Below, piece by piece: positions 24,321 to 37,139 of a DNA stretch of 64,000 bases (positions are counted from its first letter, which is position 1; each line of letters opens with the position of its first letter). A program made the position numbers and the translations under genes. This DNA comes from Arenicola marina (taxonomy: Eukaryota > Annelida > Polychaeta > Arenicolidae). The DNA lies in assembly GCA_964019135.1 (NCBI GenBank), contig OZ025248.1, positions 76,886,119 through 76,950,118 on the forward strand, written 5' to 3'. A model generated the notes under the pieces. The model had not been told where the DNA came from. It did no database searches and worked only from the letters and a program-made list of their open reading frames with translations.

Positions 24321-25561
24321 TAGATAACTAAAGGTCAACAGGAGACCATAGCTTAGGCCCATTGTCGGTCCCGGGTGACGTGTTAATACCTCCACTTAAA
24401 GGGATCAGTTGGCCAAGGAAAGCCCCCTCGACCATATGCCATCTGTCACTCGCTCACTGACCGCGTCCGCTATTCAACACTCGCTACACATGGGTCGATG
24501 CAAGCAGACAGCGGGCGGTTTTCCCACAGACGTCGTTGCCAGAAGTGTTCACTCGATTCCAATCAATTGTTCGCCAACCGAATCCATTGATGCCACGGGT
24601 CTATCATCGCTACGAAAATTAATAGAATCTACTTCATCGCCTATAAACGAACTAAATTGTGGGACATTTCATCTTTCAGTAATAGAGCAGTGAAACATAT
24701 TTGGATGAAAACTACCTAATTACGAAGCTTTAAGCCTGGCGTGGTCCAAGTTCCCCACTTCAAAAAGCCACGCTCAGACCGAGGGTATGACATCAAAGAC
24801 CGGATCTGTGTCAAAGTCTGAGGTAACCCATTAACATATGTCGTGACCGAGATGACCTTCCTGACATTGATTCCTGAGGCCACATGGCCATTTAACTGAT
24901 CAGTCGGTCATACCTACAGCAGGACGAGTGACCGTGTCAAAGTGCCTCTTGTATCTTAGGGGGAGGGGGGGGGGGGCACTGGGTCCCCTACACATTGCAT
25001 TGCGTCATAAATAAAATAAAGCCACGATGAGGGCGGGCACACGTGTATATGTTACTAGTCCCTGAAGACGGCAAGGTTATCGCGATTGCCATGTATATGT
25101 AGCCACACATGTACCTTACATTTCCATTGCAGGCCTATGTTCCCCACTATTGACTGTAGGACTATGCCGATTCTGCGCTTAACAAATTCAAATTCAAATT
25201 CAAATGCGGCCACAATTTAAAATGATTAGCTCCATTCCTCACAAGCCATCCAGCAGCTCAGACATCAAGTATGGGCAGCGGAGAGGGCAAGGGCGGCGGT
25301 AGGGGTGGTAGCCGGCGAGGAGAGGCGGGCGAGGGCGCCAGGCGGGAGCACTGGACGGGGACGGGGGAGTGGGTGGGGTGGTTGGTGGTGAGATCACTGG
25401 GACATGGGAGGCCAGGAATGTAAAGGGCGTGTATTCTCTTCAGTTAGCGGGGCGTGCTCCGGTATATCTTCAAGGACGAGTGTGGCTCGCTGTGGGGGTA
25501 GCGACACGAGGGTGGTGTAGGGTAAGGGTGTCGTCAGGGGACGGTAGGATAGGGTATGGGG
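24321..25561. other. Intronic DNA, no gene seen
   Basis: Includes a G-run near 24960, a CAAATT triplet-like repeat (AAATTCAAATTCAAATTC) at 25190, and a purine-rich plus strand from 25270 that leads into the next array. A 94-codon open frame at 24409 has no recognisable domain. Confidence 0.45.
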
Positions 25562-26530
25562 GGTTAGGGTGACGGGGTGTAGGGTGACGGAGTCTAGGGT
25601 GACGGGGTGTAGGATGATTGGGTGCAGGGTACGTGCGGTGTAAGGGGGTGTAGGGTGAGGGGGTTTAGGGTGAGGGTACGTGCAGTGTAAGGTGATGTAG
25701 GGAGAGGGTACATGCGGTGTGAGGTGATGTAGGATGAGGGTACATGCGGTGTAAGGGGTGTAGGGTGAGGGGGTTTAGGGTGAGGGTACATGCGGTGTAA
25801 GGGGTGTAGGGTGAGGGGGTTTAGGGTGAGGGTACGTGCAGTGTAAGGTGATGTAGGGTGAGGGTACATGCGGTGTGAGGTGATGTAGGGTGAGGGTACA
25901 TGCGGTGTAAGGGGTGTAGGGTGAGGGTACATGCGGTGTAAGGGGTGTAGGGTGAGGGTACATGCGGTGTAAGGGGTGTAGGGTGAGGGTACATGCGGTG
26001 TAAGGGGTGTAGGGTGAGGGTACATGCGGTGTAAGGGGTGTAGGGTGAGGGGGTTTAGGGTGAGGGTACATGCGGTGTAAGGGGGTGTAGGGTGAGGGTA
26101 CATGCGGTGTAAGGGGTTTTAGGGTGAGGGTACATGCGGTGTAAGGGGTGTAGGGTGAGGGTACATGCGGTGTAAGGGGGTGTAGGGTGAGGGGGTGTAG
26201 GGTGAGGGGTTTTAGGGTGAGGGTACGTGCGGTGTAAGGGGGTGTAGGGTGAGGGGTTTTAGGGTGAGGGTACGTGCGGTGTAAGGGGGTGTAGGGTGAG
26301 GGGTTTTAGGGTGAGGGTACATGCCGTGTAAGGGGGTGTAGGGTGAGGGGTTTTAGGGTGAGGGTACGTGCGGTGTAAGGGGGTGTAGGGTGAGGGGTTT
26401 TAGAGTGAGGGTACATGCCGTGTAAGGGGGTGTAGGGTGAGGGGTGTAGGGTGAGGGTACATGCCGTGTAAGGGGGTGTAGGGTGAGGGGTTTTAGGGTG
26501 AGGGTACATGCCGTGTAAGGGGGTGTAGGT
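25562..26530. repeat. Telomere-variant minisatellite (TAGGGTGAGGG-based)
   Basis: Built from GTGTAGGGTGAGGG, GGTTTTAGGGTGAGGG and a linker TACATGCGGTGTAAGG, combined in composite units of roughly 31 to 70 bp. It resembles degenerated T2AGGG repeats interrupted by a fixed 16-base linker. The gene strand reads C-rich. Confidence 0.9.
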
Positions 26531-26989
26531 GATGCGGAATGAGAGTGGGAAGTACATTTCGCAGTCTCTATCCGTATATTGGCAATGTGAAGTTATCTAA
26601 GTGTTCCCCAATGTGCCCGGCCACCGCACGGCTGCCTTTGCGCCCCACCCCGTGTGTACAGGTTGTCGCCTGGGTCCATTCACTGCTCGGGTACGGTATT
26701 TGGATCCACGTCGCATTGAAAACACGTTGTGATTCATGCCCTTTGAGGCCGACTCGAATCAGGGCTCCTCACAGGCCCATGCCGCCAGCGGTAGGCCCGC
26801 CGAGCCCCCACATCGGGCCGTCACATGTCACATCCCAGGAGGCCGCTCCGTCAGCCCCAAGCAGGTATATGGTAGAGTGGGGGCGGGGGAAGTGGAGGGA
26901 GGCCGTTGCCATGGGCGCCAGAAGAGGTTACTGTCAAAACAATGTGGGCAACACGACCACGACGCAATCGACTTCTATGTGCCACAGAT
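26531..26989. other. Unique intronic spacer
   Basis: GC-rich compared with other spacers. No exon with splice sites recognised. Confidence 0.45.
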
Positions 26990-27155
26990 GGGCCTTCACA
27001 GATGTTACGCCACAGATGTTCCGCCACAGATGTTCCTCCACAGATGTTCCGCCACAGATGTTCCGTCACAGATGTTCCGCCACAGAGGTTCCGCCACAGA
27101 TGTTCCTCCACAGATGTTCCGCTACAGATGTTCCTCAACAGATGTTCCGCCATAG
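26990..27155. repeat. 15-bp minisatellite, about 11 copies
   Basis: Unit CCACAGATGTTCCGC with CGC/CTC and TGTT/GGTT variants. Confidence 0.92.
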
Positions 27156-27251
27156 ATATAGACGGTCTGTGCTGCCGTTATTAGTGACGCTCACTGTGTC
27201 AGTCAAGAGTCACAAAACCACGTTACATAAACGAGCTACATGCTACCCGCT

Positions 27252-28065
27252 CGCATAGCGGGATGCTCTCATAGCGGGATGCTCTCACAGCGGGATGCTC
27301 TCACAGCGGGATGCTCTCATAGCGGGATGCTCTCACAGCGGGATGCTATCATAACGGGAGGACTCTCATGGCGGGATGCTCTCATAGCGAGATGCTATCA
27401 TAGCGGGATACCCTCCCAGTGGGATGCCCTCATAGAGGGATGCTATCATAGCGGGATGCTATCATTGCGGGAAGCTCTCATAGCGGAAGGGCTCTCATAG
27501 CGGGATGCTCTCACAGCGGGATGCTATCATAACGGGAGGACTCTCATGGCGGGATGCTCTCATAGCGAGATGCTATCATAGCGGGATACCCTCCCAGTGG
27601 GATGCCCTCATAGAGGGATGCTATCATAGCGGGATGCTATCATTGCGGGAAGCTCTCATAGCGGAAGTGCTCTCACAGCGGGATGCTCTCACAGCGGGAT
27701 GCTATCATAACGGGAGGACTCTCATGGCGGGATGCTCTCATAGCGAGATGCTATCATAGCGGGATACCCTCCCAGTGGGATGCCCTCATAGAGGGATGCT
27801 ATCATAGCGGGATGCTATCATAGCGGGATGCTATCATTGCGGGAAGCTCTCATAGCGGAAGGGCTCTCATAGCGGGATGCTATCATAGTGGGATGCTCTC
27901 GTAGCGGGATGCTATCATAGCGAAGTGCGCTCATAGCGGGATGCTATCATAGCGAGAGGGCTCTCATAGCGGGATGCTATCATAGCGGGATGCTATCCTA
28001 GCGGGATGCTATCCTAGCGGGATGCTATCCTAGCGGGATGCTATCATAGCGGGATGCTATGGTAA
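27252..28065. repeat. 16-bp minisatellite with a 178-bp higher-order repeat
   Basis: Basic unit close to GCGGGATGCTCTCATA, about 50 copies. A distinctive string AACGGGAGGACTCTCATGGC starts at 27353, 27531 and 27709, giving three higher-order units of exactly 178 bp. The right part is simpler and more homogeneous. Confidence 0.95.
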
Positions 28066-29217
28066 CGGGCTGTGAGTGTGATGGCTGTGAGTGATGGCTG
28101 TGAGTGATGGCTGTGAGTGATGGCTGTGAGTTTCATGGCTGTGAGTGTGATGGCTGTGAGTGTGATGGCTGTGAGTGTGATGGCCGTGAGTGTGATGGCT
28201 GTGAGTGTGACGGTTGTGAGTGTGATGGCGGTGAGTGATGGCTGTGAGTGGGATGGCGGTGAGTATGATGGCTGTGAGTTTGATGGCTGTGAGTGTGATG
28301 GCGGTGAGTGATGGCTGTGAGTTTGATGGCTGTGAGTGTGATGGCCGTGAGTGTGATGGCTGTGAGTGTGATGGTTGTGAGTGTGATGGCGGTGAGTGAT
28401 GGCTGTGAGTGGGATGGCGGTGAGTATGATGGCTGTGAGTTTGATGGCTGTGAGTGTGATGGCTGTTAGTGATGGCTGTGAGTTTGATGGCTGTGAGTGA
28501 TGGCTGAGTGGGATGGCTGTGAGTGATGGCTGTGTGTGTGATGGCTGTGTGTGATGGCTGTGAGTGTGATGGCTGTGAGTGTGATGGCTGTGAGTGTGAT
28601 GGCGGTGAGTGATGGCTGTGAGTGGGATGGCGGTGAGTGTGATGGCTGTGAGTGATGGCCGTGAGTGTGATGGCTGTGAGTGTGATGGATGTGAGTGTGA
28701 TGGCTGTGAGTGGGATGGCGGTGAGTGTGATGGCGGTGAGTGATGGCTGTGAGTGGGATGGCGGTGAGTGTGATGGCTGTGAGTGTGATGGCTGTGAGTG
28801 TGATGGCTGTGAGTGATGGCTGTGAGTGTGATGGCTGTGAGTGATGGCCGTGAGTGTGATGGCTGTGAGTGTGATGGCTGTGAGTGTGATGGCTGTGAGT
28901 GATGGCCGTGAGTGTGATGGCTGTGAGTGTGATGGCTGTGAGTGTGATGGCTGTGAGTGATGGCTGTGAGTGGGATGGCGGTGAGTGTGATGGCTGTGAG
29001 TGTGATGGCTGTGAGTGTGATGGCTGTGAGTGATGGCTGTGAGTGTGATGGCTGTGAGTGATGGCTGTGAGTGTGATGGCTGTGAGTGTGATGGCTGTGA
29101 GTGTGATGGCTGTGAGTGTGATGGCTGTGAGTGATGGCTGTGAGTGTGATGGCTGTGAGTGTGATGGCTGTGGGTGTGATGGCTGTGAGTGTGATGGCTG
29201 TGAGTGTGATGGCTGTC
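28066..29217. repeat. 12-15-bp minisatellite (TGTGAGTGTGATGGC)
   Basis: Alternates 15-bp units with shorter ones (TGTGAGTGATGGC). Larger blocks are duplicated, for example around 28140-28300 and 28320-28470. Minus-strand frames read Thr-His-Ser-His repeats up to 450 codons; not called as genes. Confidence 0.95.
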
Positions 29218-29278
29218 GGGTCGTGTCGTTTGTCCGCCGATGCATGTGGTTTCGCCTGAGTCAGACGCGGGCAGCCTG

Positions 29279-29313
29279 CTAGGGTTAGGGTTAGGGTTAG
29301 AGTTAGGGTTAGG
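29279..29313 (+). repeat. Interstitial telomere-type repeat (TTAGGG)
   Basis: Five to six TTAGGG units with one GTTAGAG variant. Two more units lie at 29635-29648. Confidence 0.9.
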
Positions 29314-30013
29314 CCTGCTTCACGGTGTCTTACAAAGGAGAAGACGTGTGCCAGTCGCAGTCGACAGCACCGGCCAGACTCGTCCATCCAGACTCCCAGC
29401 ATCGTGTTTGTTGGTACAGGCAGCGCAGAATGGCTGGTCAGGGCGTGAGAGTGTCGGTAAAGTTAGCGTAGTTCTAGGAGTGCATCTGTGCCGATGCAGG
29501 GTGGCGATGCAGGGGGTCGAGGCAGGTAATATTACCGCAACATGCAAGAGGTTTACTACGTGGGAGGGGGGGGGGGGTGGCACCAGTTCAAAACGGCGGA
29601 CATGGAACTATAAAGGCTGCGGACTGACACCCGAGAGTTAGGGTTAGGGGCGAGTGGGAGGGCTTGGGCTGACACCTAACCCCAGGCTGACATGCCCGCC
29701 ACCCTCAGCCTCCACGTTGTTCTTGTTATCCGGAGAGACGGCCGATGCTCCAGAAAGTTGTTGTTATAGCATATTCAGTGTTTATATCTGGATCACATTC
29801 GACAGCCGACGCCAAGCCAGTAGCTAGGGACAGACACACACACAGGGAGGGCTGAAGCCAGAAACCAGTAAAACCTATCTTACTTTGAATCCAGAATATC
29901 CAGTGTCAACTGCTTGGCAAATAGATGATACGAAGAGTTAAATAATATAATCTCCTTATCCATAGTGACTTTTCTGGACTACCAAACGAAGTGAACTGTG
30001 GCTTTCCCGTCAG
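29314..30013. other. Unique intronic spacer
   Basis: A G run lies at 29563-29577 and a short TTAGGG remnant at 29635. No exon recognised. Confidence 0.45.
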
Positions 30014-33000
30014 GATCCTCCAGACACCTATGGTTTATGGCAGGATTCCCGAGACACCTATGGTTTATGGCAGGATCCTCCAGACACCTATGGTGTATGG
30101 CAGGATCCCCCAGACACCTATGGTGTATGGCAGGATTCCCGAGACACCTATGGTTTATGGCAGGATCCTCCAGACACCTATGGTGTATGGCAGGATCCCC
30201 CAGACACCTATGGTGTATGGCAGGATTCCCGAGACACCTATGGTGTATGGCAGGATCCCCCAGACACCTATGGTGTATGGCAGGATTCCCGAGACACCTA
30301 TGGTGTATGGCAGGATCCCCCAGACACCTATGGTGTATGGCAGGATTCCCGAGACACCTATGGTTTATGGCAGGATCCCCCAGACACCTATGGTGTATGG
30401 CAGGATCCCCCAGACACCTATGGTGTATGGCAGGATTCCCCAGACACCTATGGTGTATGGCAGGATTCCCGAGACACCTATGGTGTATGGCAGGATCCCC
30501 CAGACACCTATGGTGTATGGCAGGATTCCCGAGACACCTATGGTTTATGGCAGGATCCCCCAGACACCTATGGTGTATGGCAGGATCCCCCAGACACCTA
30601 TGGTGTATGGCAGGATTCCCGAGACACCTATGGTTTATGGCAGGATCCCCCAGACACCTATGGTGTATGGCAGGATTCCCCAGACACCAATGGTGTATGG
30701 CAGGATCTCCCAGACCCCTATGGTTTATGGCAGGATCCCCCAGACACCTATGGTGTATGGCAGGATCCCCCAGACACCTATGGTGTATGACAGGATCCCC
30801 CAGACACCTATGGTTTATGGCAGGATTCCCGAGACACCTATGGTTTATGGCAGGATCCCCCAGACACCTATGGTGTATGGCAGGATTCCCCAGACACCAA
30901 TGGTGTATGGCAGGATCTCCCAGACCCCTATGGTGTATGGCAGGATCCCCCAGACACCTATGGTGTATGGCAGGATCCCCCAGACACCTATGGTGTATGG
31001 TATGATCCCCCAGACACCTATGGTGTATGGCAGGATCCCCCAGACACCTATGGTGTATGGCAGGATTCCCCAGACACCTATGGTGTATGGTATGAACCCT
31101 GAGACACCTATGGTGTATGGCAGGATTCCCCAGACACCAATGGTGTATGGTATGATCCCCCAGACACCTATGGTTTATGGCAGGATCCTCCAGACACCTA
31201 TGGTGTATGGCAGGATCCCCCAGACACCTATGGTGTATGGCAGGATTCCCGAGACACCTATGGTTTATGGCAGGATCCTCCAGACACCTATGGTGTATGG
31301 CAGGATCCCCCAGACACCTATGGTGTATGGCAGGATTCCCGAGACACCTATGGTGTATGGCAGGATCCCCCAGACACCTATGGTGTATGGCAGGATCCCC
31401 CAGACACCTATGGTGTATGGCAGGATTCCCGAGACACCTATGGTTTATGGCAGGATCCCCCAGACACCTATGGTGTATGGCAGGATCCCCCAGACACCTA
31501 TGGTGTATGGCAGGATTCCCGAGACACCTATGGTTTATGGCAGGATCCCCCAGACACCTATGGTGTATGGCAGGATTCCCCAGACACCAATGGTGTATGG
31601 CAGGATCTCCCAGACCCCTATGGTTTATGGCAGGATCCCCCAGACACCTATGGTGTATGGCAGGATCCCCCAGACACCTATGGTGTATGGCAGGATCCCC
31701 CAGACACCTATGGTGTATGGCAGGATTCCCCAGACACCAATGGTGTATGGCAGGATCTCCCAGACCCCTATGGTGTATGGCAGGATCCCCCAGACACCTA
31801 TGGTGTATGGCAGGATCCCCCAGACACCTATGGTGTATGGCAGGATCCCCCAGACACCTATGGTGTATGGTATGATCCCCCAGACACCTATGGTGTATGG
31901 TATGATCCCCCAGACACCTATGGTGTATGGCAGGAAGCCCAGACACCTATGGTGTATGGTATGATCCCCCAGACACCTATGGTGTATGGCAGGATCCCCC
32001 AGACACCTATGGTGTATGGCAGGAAGCCCAGACACCTATGGTGTATGGCAGGATCCCCCAGACACCTATGGTGTATGGCAGGATCTCCCAGACACCTATG
32101 GTGTATGGCAGGATTCCCGAGACACCTATGGTTTATGGCAGGATCCCCCAGACACCTATGGTGTATGGCAGGATCCCCCAGACACCTATGGTGTATGGCA
32201 GGAAGCCCAGACACCTATGGTGTTAGGCAGGATCCCCCAGACACCTATGGTGTATGGCAGGATCCCCCAGACACCTATGGTGTATGGCAGGAAGCCCAGA
32301 CACCTATGGTCTATGGCAGGATCCCCCAGACACCTATGGTGTATGGCAGGATCTCCCAGACACCTATGGTGTATGGCAGGATCTCCCAGACACCTATGGT
32401 GTATGGCAGGATCCCCCAGACACCTATGGTGTATGGCAGGATCCCCCAGACACCTATGGTGTGTGGTATGATCCCCCAGACACCTATGGTGTATGGTATG
32501 ATCCCCCAGACACCTATGGTGTATGGTATGATCCCCCAGACACCTATGGTGTATGGTATGATCCCCCAGACACCTATGGTGTATGGTATGATCCCCCAGA
32601 CACCTATGGTGTATGGTATGATCCCCCAGACACCTATGGTGTATGGTATGATCCCCCAGACACCTATGGTGTATGGCAGGAAGCCCAGACACCTATGGTG
32701 TATGGCAGGATCCCCCAGACACCTATGGTGTATGGCAGGATCCCCCAGACACCTATGGTTTATGGCAGGATTCCCGAGACACCTATGGTTTATGGCAGGA
32801 TCCCCCAGACACCTATGGTGTATGGCAGGATTCCCCAGACGCCAATGGTGTATGGCAGGATCTCCCAGACCCCTATGGTTTATGGCAGGATCCCCCAGAC
32901 ACCTATGGTGTATGGCAGGATCCCCCAGACACCTATGGTGTATGGCAGGATCCCCCAGACACCTATGGTGTATGGTATGATCCCTCAGACACCTATGGTG

Positions 33001-33778
33001 TATGGCAGGATCCCCCAGACACCTATGGTTTATGGCAGGATCTCCCAGACCCCTATGGTGTATGGTATGATCCCCCAGACACCTATGGTGTATGGCAGGA
33101 TCCCCCAGACACCTATGGTGTATGGTATGATCCCTCAGACACCTATGGTGTATGGCAGGATCCCCCAGACACCTATGGTGTATGGTATGATCCCTCAGAC
33201 ACCTATGGTGTATGGCAGGATCCCCCAGACACCTATGGTTTATGGCAGGATCCCTCAGACACCTATGGTGTATGGCAGGATCTCCCAGACCCCTATGGTG
33301 TATGGCAGGATCCCCCAGACACCTATGGTGTATGGTATGATCCCTCAGACACCAATGGTGTATGGCAGGATCCCCCAGACACCTATGGTGTATGGCAGGA
33401 TCCCCCAGACACCTATGGTGTATGGCAGGATCCCCCAGACACCTATGGTGTATGGTATGATCCCCCAGACACCTATGGTGTATGGTATGAACCCTGAGAC
33501 ACCTATGGTGTATGGCAGGATCCCCCAGACACCTATGGTTTATGGCAGGATCCCTCAGACACCTATGGTGTATGGCAGGATCTCCCAGACCCCTATGGTG
33601 TATGGCAGGATCCCCCAGACCTCTATGGTGTATGGTATGATCCCCCAGACAACTATGGTGTATGGTATGATCCCCCAGACACCTATGGTGTATGACAGGA
33701 TCTCCCAGACAACTATGGTGTATGACAGGATCCCCCAGACACCTATGGTGTATGGCAGGATCTCCCAGACACCTATGG
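30014..33778. repeat. 30-bp minisatellite, about 125 copies (3.8 kb)
   Basis: Unit contains CAGACACCTATGGTGTATGG followed by CAGGATCCCC. The variants TTTATGG, TATGATC, ATTCCCGAG and GAAGCCC occur in recurring blocks; the GAAGCCC variant lacks one base and resets the frame. This is the largest array in the window. Open frames of about 650 codons occur on both strands and are repeat artefacts. Most units carry a GGATCC site. Confidence 0.97.
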
Positions 33779-34554
33779 TCGGGACTGACGAGGTGCAGAT
33801 ACCATCTCCTACACACAGATTGAGACTAAGGGTTGTGACCTTTAAATAATATGCCTCATAATTGCATGTCTACCACACTAACACATAAAAAGCGTCATGA
33901 TGATTTATTTCGGCGACGCGGTCATAACCTTGTAATGATCTATGCGGTAATGGTCTCACCCATCTATCATTATATGCATGCAGTATGAAGAACGAAAGAC
34001 AAATTAATAACTAGCAGACACTAATGACACATTAATTATTGTTAAACAATATATGCAATTCTACATACCATACCATCTACGCTATAAACTTAGCAGAAGA
34101 ACTCTGATGGCCGTATCGACAGTTCTTGCTCTTGACGGCGGCGGGTAGATAATGATATGTCACAGGTGCGTGGCGACAAAAACCGTTCAGCGACATGGAA
34201 ACCTTTCGCCATGGCATCGAAAGACAGATATAATGTCAGGGCGAAAGCGCCTTGACCTATGTGTGACCTTCAGATTGAGGTAAGGAGGGCGCGTGGAAAC
34301 AACGTCGCCTTTCCACGCGCCCTTCTTAATTAGCTCCATTGCGCGTCAGATTGTGGGATAAAAAGTCTCTATGTGTGATCTGCGGGGCCATGCACCACGA
34401 TTTCGGTACTTGATACTAGAACAGCACGAACCATGGCGACGAGTTTTAATAGGCAATAAATTGGTGCTTAGACCGTTTTTTATACCCATGGGCTACGCTG
34501 GGTCAGGGAATCTGACGGGACGACGAACGCAAGGTGAATGGATGAAATAGGCCC

Positions 34555-34626
34555 TAGATCCCAGGCCCGGCAAATCCAAGGCCTATTGATCTGCGGTCTA
34601 GTGCGCTAACCACTGCACTAGGGAGC
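34555..34626 (-). pseudogene. tRNA-like relic (degenerate tRNA or tRNA-derived SINE head)
   Basis: Read leftward, TAGTGCAGTGGTTAGCGCAC resembles a tRNA D-arm and A box. The expected B box about 35 bases on is poor. No complete cloverleaf could be drawn, so this is likely a SINE fragment or dead tRNA copy. Confidence 0.4.
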
Positions 34627-34841
34627 ACCCCTCCCCCCTTCGAGTCCTAAGTGGAAGAAAGGGCAATAAGGCATAACCCAATGCACGTCAAGGACACTAG
34701 CGACAATAGCGTGGTTGGGTGGAGTGCCAAGGAGGTCAGGTGCGAGTAGGGTATCTTTAGCTGACGACACATGTAGAAGTCGCCCTCCACCCAACCCCAA
34801 GTCCAGTCGTTGTCACGTCAGCTGGGGATAAATAACGATAA

Positions 34842-34856
34842 GACGCCACCTAGCGG
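34842..34856 (-). promoter_or_regulatory. CTCF-like motif (near-perfect)
   Basis: Read leftward: CCGCTAGGTGGCGTC, which matches CCASYAGRKGGCRSY at 13-14 of 15 positions (G for A at position 3; T for S near the end). Confidence 0.4.
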
Positions 34857-35518
34857 CGGGCGCCAGCAACACCCAACCCATCAAGTCATAGTAATTTGGT
34901 AATTTTTATGGATTTTGATAGCGGGGACTTTGCAACACTGCAAGCGGCCTGGTGGCCGATGGCTGTCTCCTGTACCATGCACCAAGTTCTGGTCTCTCTC
35001 CATGTGCTGCAGGACTAAACACACCTGCCCCCCGCCCCCCCCCCCCCCTACCACCTCACGCGATTGATTGCAGTTCATCCATGCATGAAGGACCGGGCAA
35101 ACAGAAGGCGGAAGGTCCGTGCAGTGTGCCACAGTCAAGAGCAATCTGACTGCCGTGGTCGTCACTCTTCAGTCGCTGCGTCGTCGCAAATCGGCTGTTT
35201 GTGTGCCCAGGTTTCAATCCGCTGAGAGACGTGAAGGGGAGTTGTCCGGGTGGGAGTGAGGTGGGTGGGGGGGGGGCGTCAACTTTGTCTTCGTCCCTTT
35301 AAAAAGCTACTGGGGTGTCTGTACCAGGCTTTTTCCACCGTCATGCTTGACCCATAACGTTCGTTGCTGCGTCTAGAGAGAAGTGAGCGGCCATGGGACT
35401 TCCCATGACAATCATATGACAGAAAGAGAGGCATGAATTCGGTTGACCACCGAGCTTTCCTTTCGGGTTATGAAGGCCAGGTAAGGTTTCAGTCCACACG
35501 GGGAAGCTCCACAGTGAA

Positions 35519-36100
35519 ACAGCCATCAGACCCGTAGTGTCGCCATAGTGACCTCGCTACCAGACCCGTGATGTCGCCATAGTGACACCTCCATCAGACC
35601 CGTGATGTCGCCATAGTGACACCGCCATCAGACCCGTGGTGTCGCCATAGTGACACCGCCATCAGACCCTGTGGAGTGGCCACAGTGACACCGCCATCAG
35701 ACCTGTAGTGTCGCCATAGTGACACCGCCATCAGACCCGTGATCTCGCCATAGTGACACCGCCACCAGACCCATGGTGTCGCCATAGTGACACCGCCATC
35801 AGACCCGTAGTGTCGCCATAGTGACCCCACCACCAGACCCGTGATGTCGCCATAGTGACACCGCCACCAGACCCATGGTGTCGCCATAGTGACACCGCCA
35901 TCAGACCCGTGGTGTCGCCATAGTGACACCGCCATCAGACCCATGGTGTCGCCATAGTGACACCGCCATCAGACCCATGGTGTCGCCATAGTGACACCGC
36001 CATCAGACCCATGGTGTCGCCATAGTGACACCGCCATCAGACCCGTGGTTCCGCCATAGTGACACCGCCATCAGACCCGTGGTTCTGCCATAGTCACGCC
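35519..36100. repeat. 34-bp minisatellite, about 17 copies
   Basis: Unit contains CACCGCCATCAGACCCGTGG and TGTCGCCATAGTGA. Copies vary at CGTGGT/CGTAGT/CATGGT. Confidence 0.95.
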
Positions 36101-36863
36101 ACCGTCAGGTCGGTAGGCAGGACGCAACAAAGAGCTGAGTTATCAATGCATCTCATTGATTGCCTCAGTACCGGACACACTCCCAGGGCAGCCACCCCCC
36201 CCCCCCCCCACACACACACACACAAACGCGCCCACCTCACCCCATCACCCCACCCCACGCCACCACGCTCACGCCCGCCTACACATCTTGAAATATTTAA
36301 TACGTCCCAGTTGCCAGGTCTCTTGTATGTTCGCCCACATAACAGTGACCACATTTTCCCTGGTATAATCCAACGTGGACGATCGTTATCGCCTTAATTA
36401 AAAACACGCATAAAGCAAGTAATTTCAGTTGCTTGAGTGTGCTCTTAATTTTGAAAACGTTTATGGCATCCTGGTATGTCGTAGTCGCCACTTCATCAAA
36501 CTGGGTTTCATTGCAGAGGGTGTCCTGAACGTGTTGGTTTGATTACAATATTGTCTTGGCTGAATTTTTAACAGAAATGAACGTTCCCAGACAATAAGCA
36601 CTCGTGCGAAATGGGAAGCGACATGCGTATTATAGTTTACCGCACGTTAGACAAAGCACTAAATCGACATGGGTTGGTCGATATCCGAGAGCCCAGAACA
36701 CGCTAAGGGCTATATGCTATCTACTCTCTCAACATGTGTATGTACAGTGCATGCGTTACAAGAGATGATAATGCATTTCAACTTCAAAGGGAAACTAACC
36801 AACAGTCTCAGACTGTGTAGATGCAATAATTGGTACCGCAATATACACGACTTCGCAATTATA

Positions 36864-36908
36864 CGCCATCTTGGAAAAATCGAGACTGGCGCAAAGAGTT
36901 ATGGGAAA
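36864..36908 (-). promoter_or_regulatory. ZNF143-like plus YY1-like motif pair, site 1
   Basis: Read leftward, TTTCCCATAACTCTTTGCG (36908-36890) resembles the conserved ZNF143/SBS promoter motif TTCCCATAATGCTTTGCG. It is followed 16 bases on by CAAGATGGCG (36873-36864), a YY1/TISU-type motif that contains an ATG. That ATG opens a 24-codon frame. This pairing is typical of housekeeping promoters in vertebrates; function here is inferred. Confidence 0.35.
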
Positions 36909-37088
36909 TATTTTGGTGTTATCTTGACTTCTTCTATGGACATAAATACCATATTTCCACATTATTGCCAAGGCATGTATAAAGTTAATGAGCATATTCA
37001 ACTTACATTCAGATTACGTCACTTTTCCGTTACATAGATGACACTATTTCATGTTAAAATTTCTACAAAATACGTTGTCAGGCGATGA

Positions 37089-37139
37089 CGCCATCTTGAC
37101 ATCCGGCAAAGACCAAAATAATACCCAGAATGCATTGCA
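37089..37139 (-). promoter_or_regulatory. ZNF143-like plus YY1-like motif pair, site 2
   Basis: TACCCAGAATGCATTGCA on the plus strand (37122-37139) matches the ZNF143 core in the opposite orientation to site 1. Read leftward, the next motifs are GCCGGATGTC (ETS-like) and CAAGATGGCGTC (37098-37087). The ATG in that motif (37094) has a strong initiation context and opens a 16-codon frame. Confidence 0.35.

Larger units (their letters stand above)
33779..35518. other. Intronic DNA, no gene seen
   Basis: Contains a tRNA-like relic (34555-34626) and a CTCF-like motif (34842). A C-run lies at about 35030-35050 and a G-run at about 35266. Otherwise unique and non-coding in appearance. Confidence 0.45.

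Noticed and set aside
29979-33849. Open frames of 650+ codons on both strands over the 30-bp array
   Set aside because: Same reason: the unit is divisible by 3 with no stops; the encoded repeats are monotonous.
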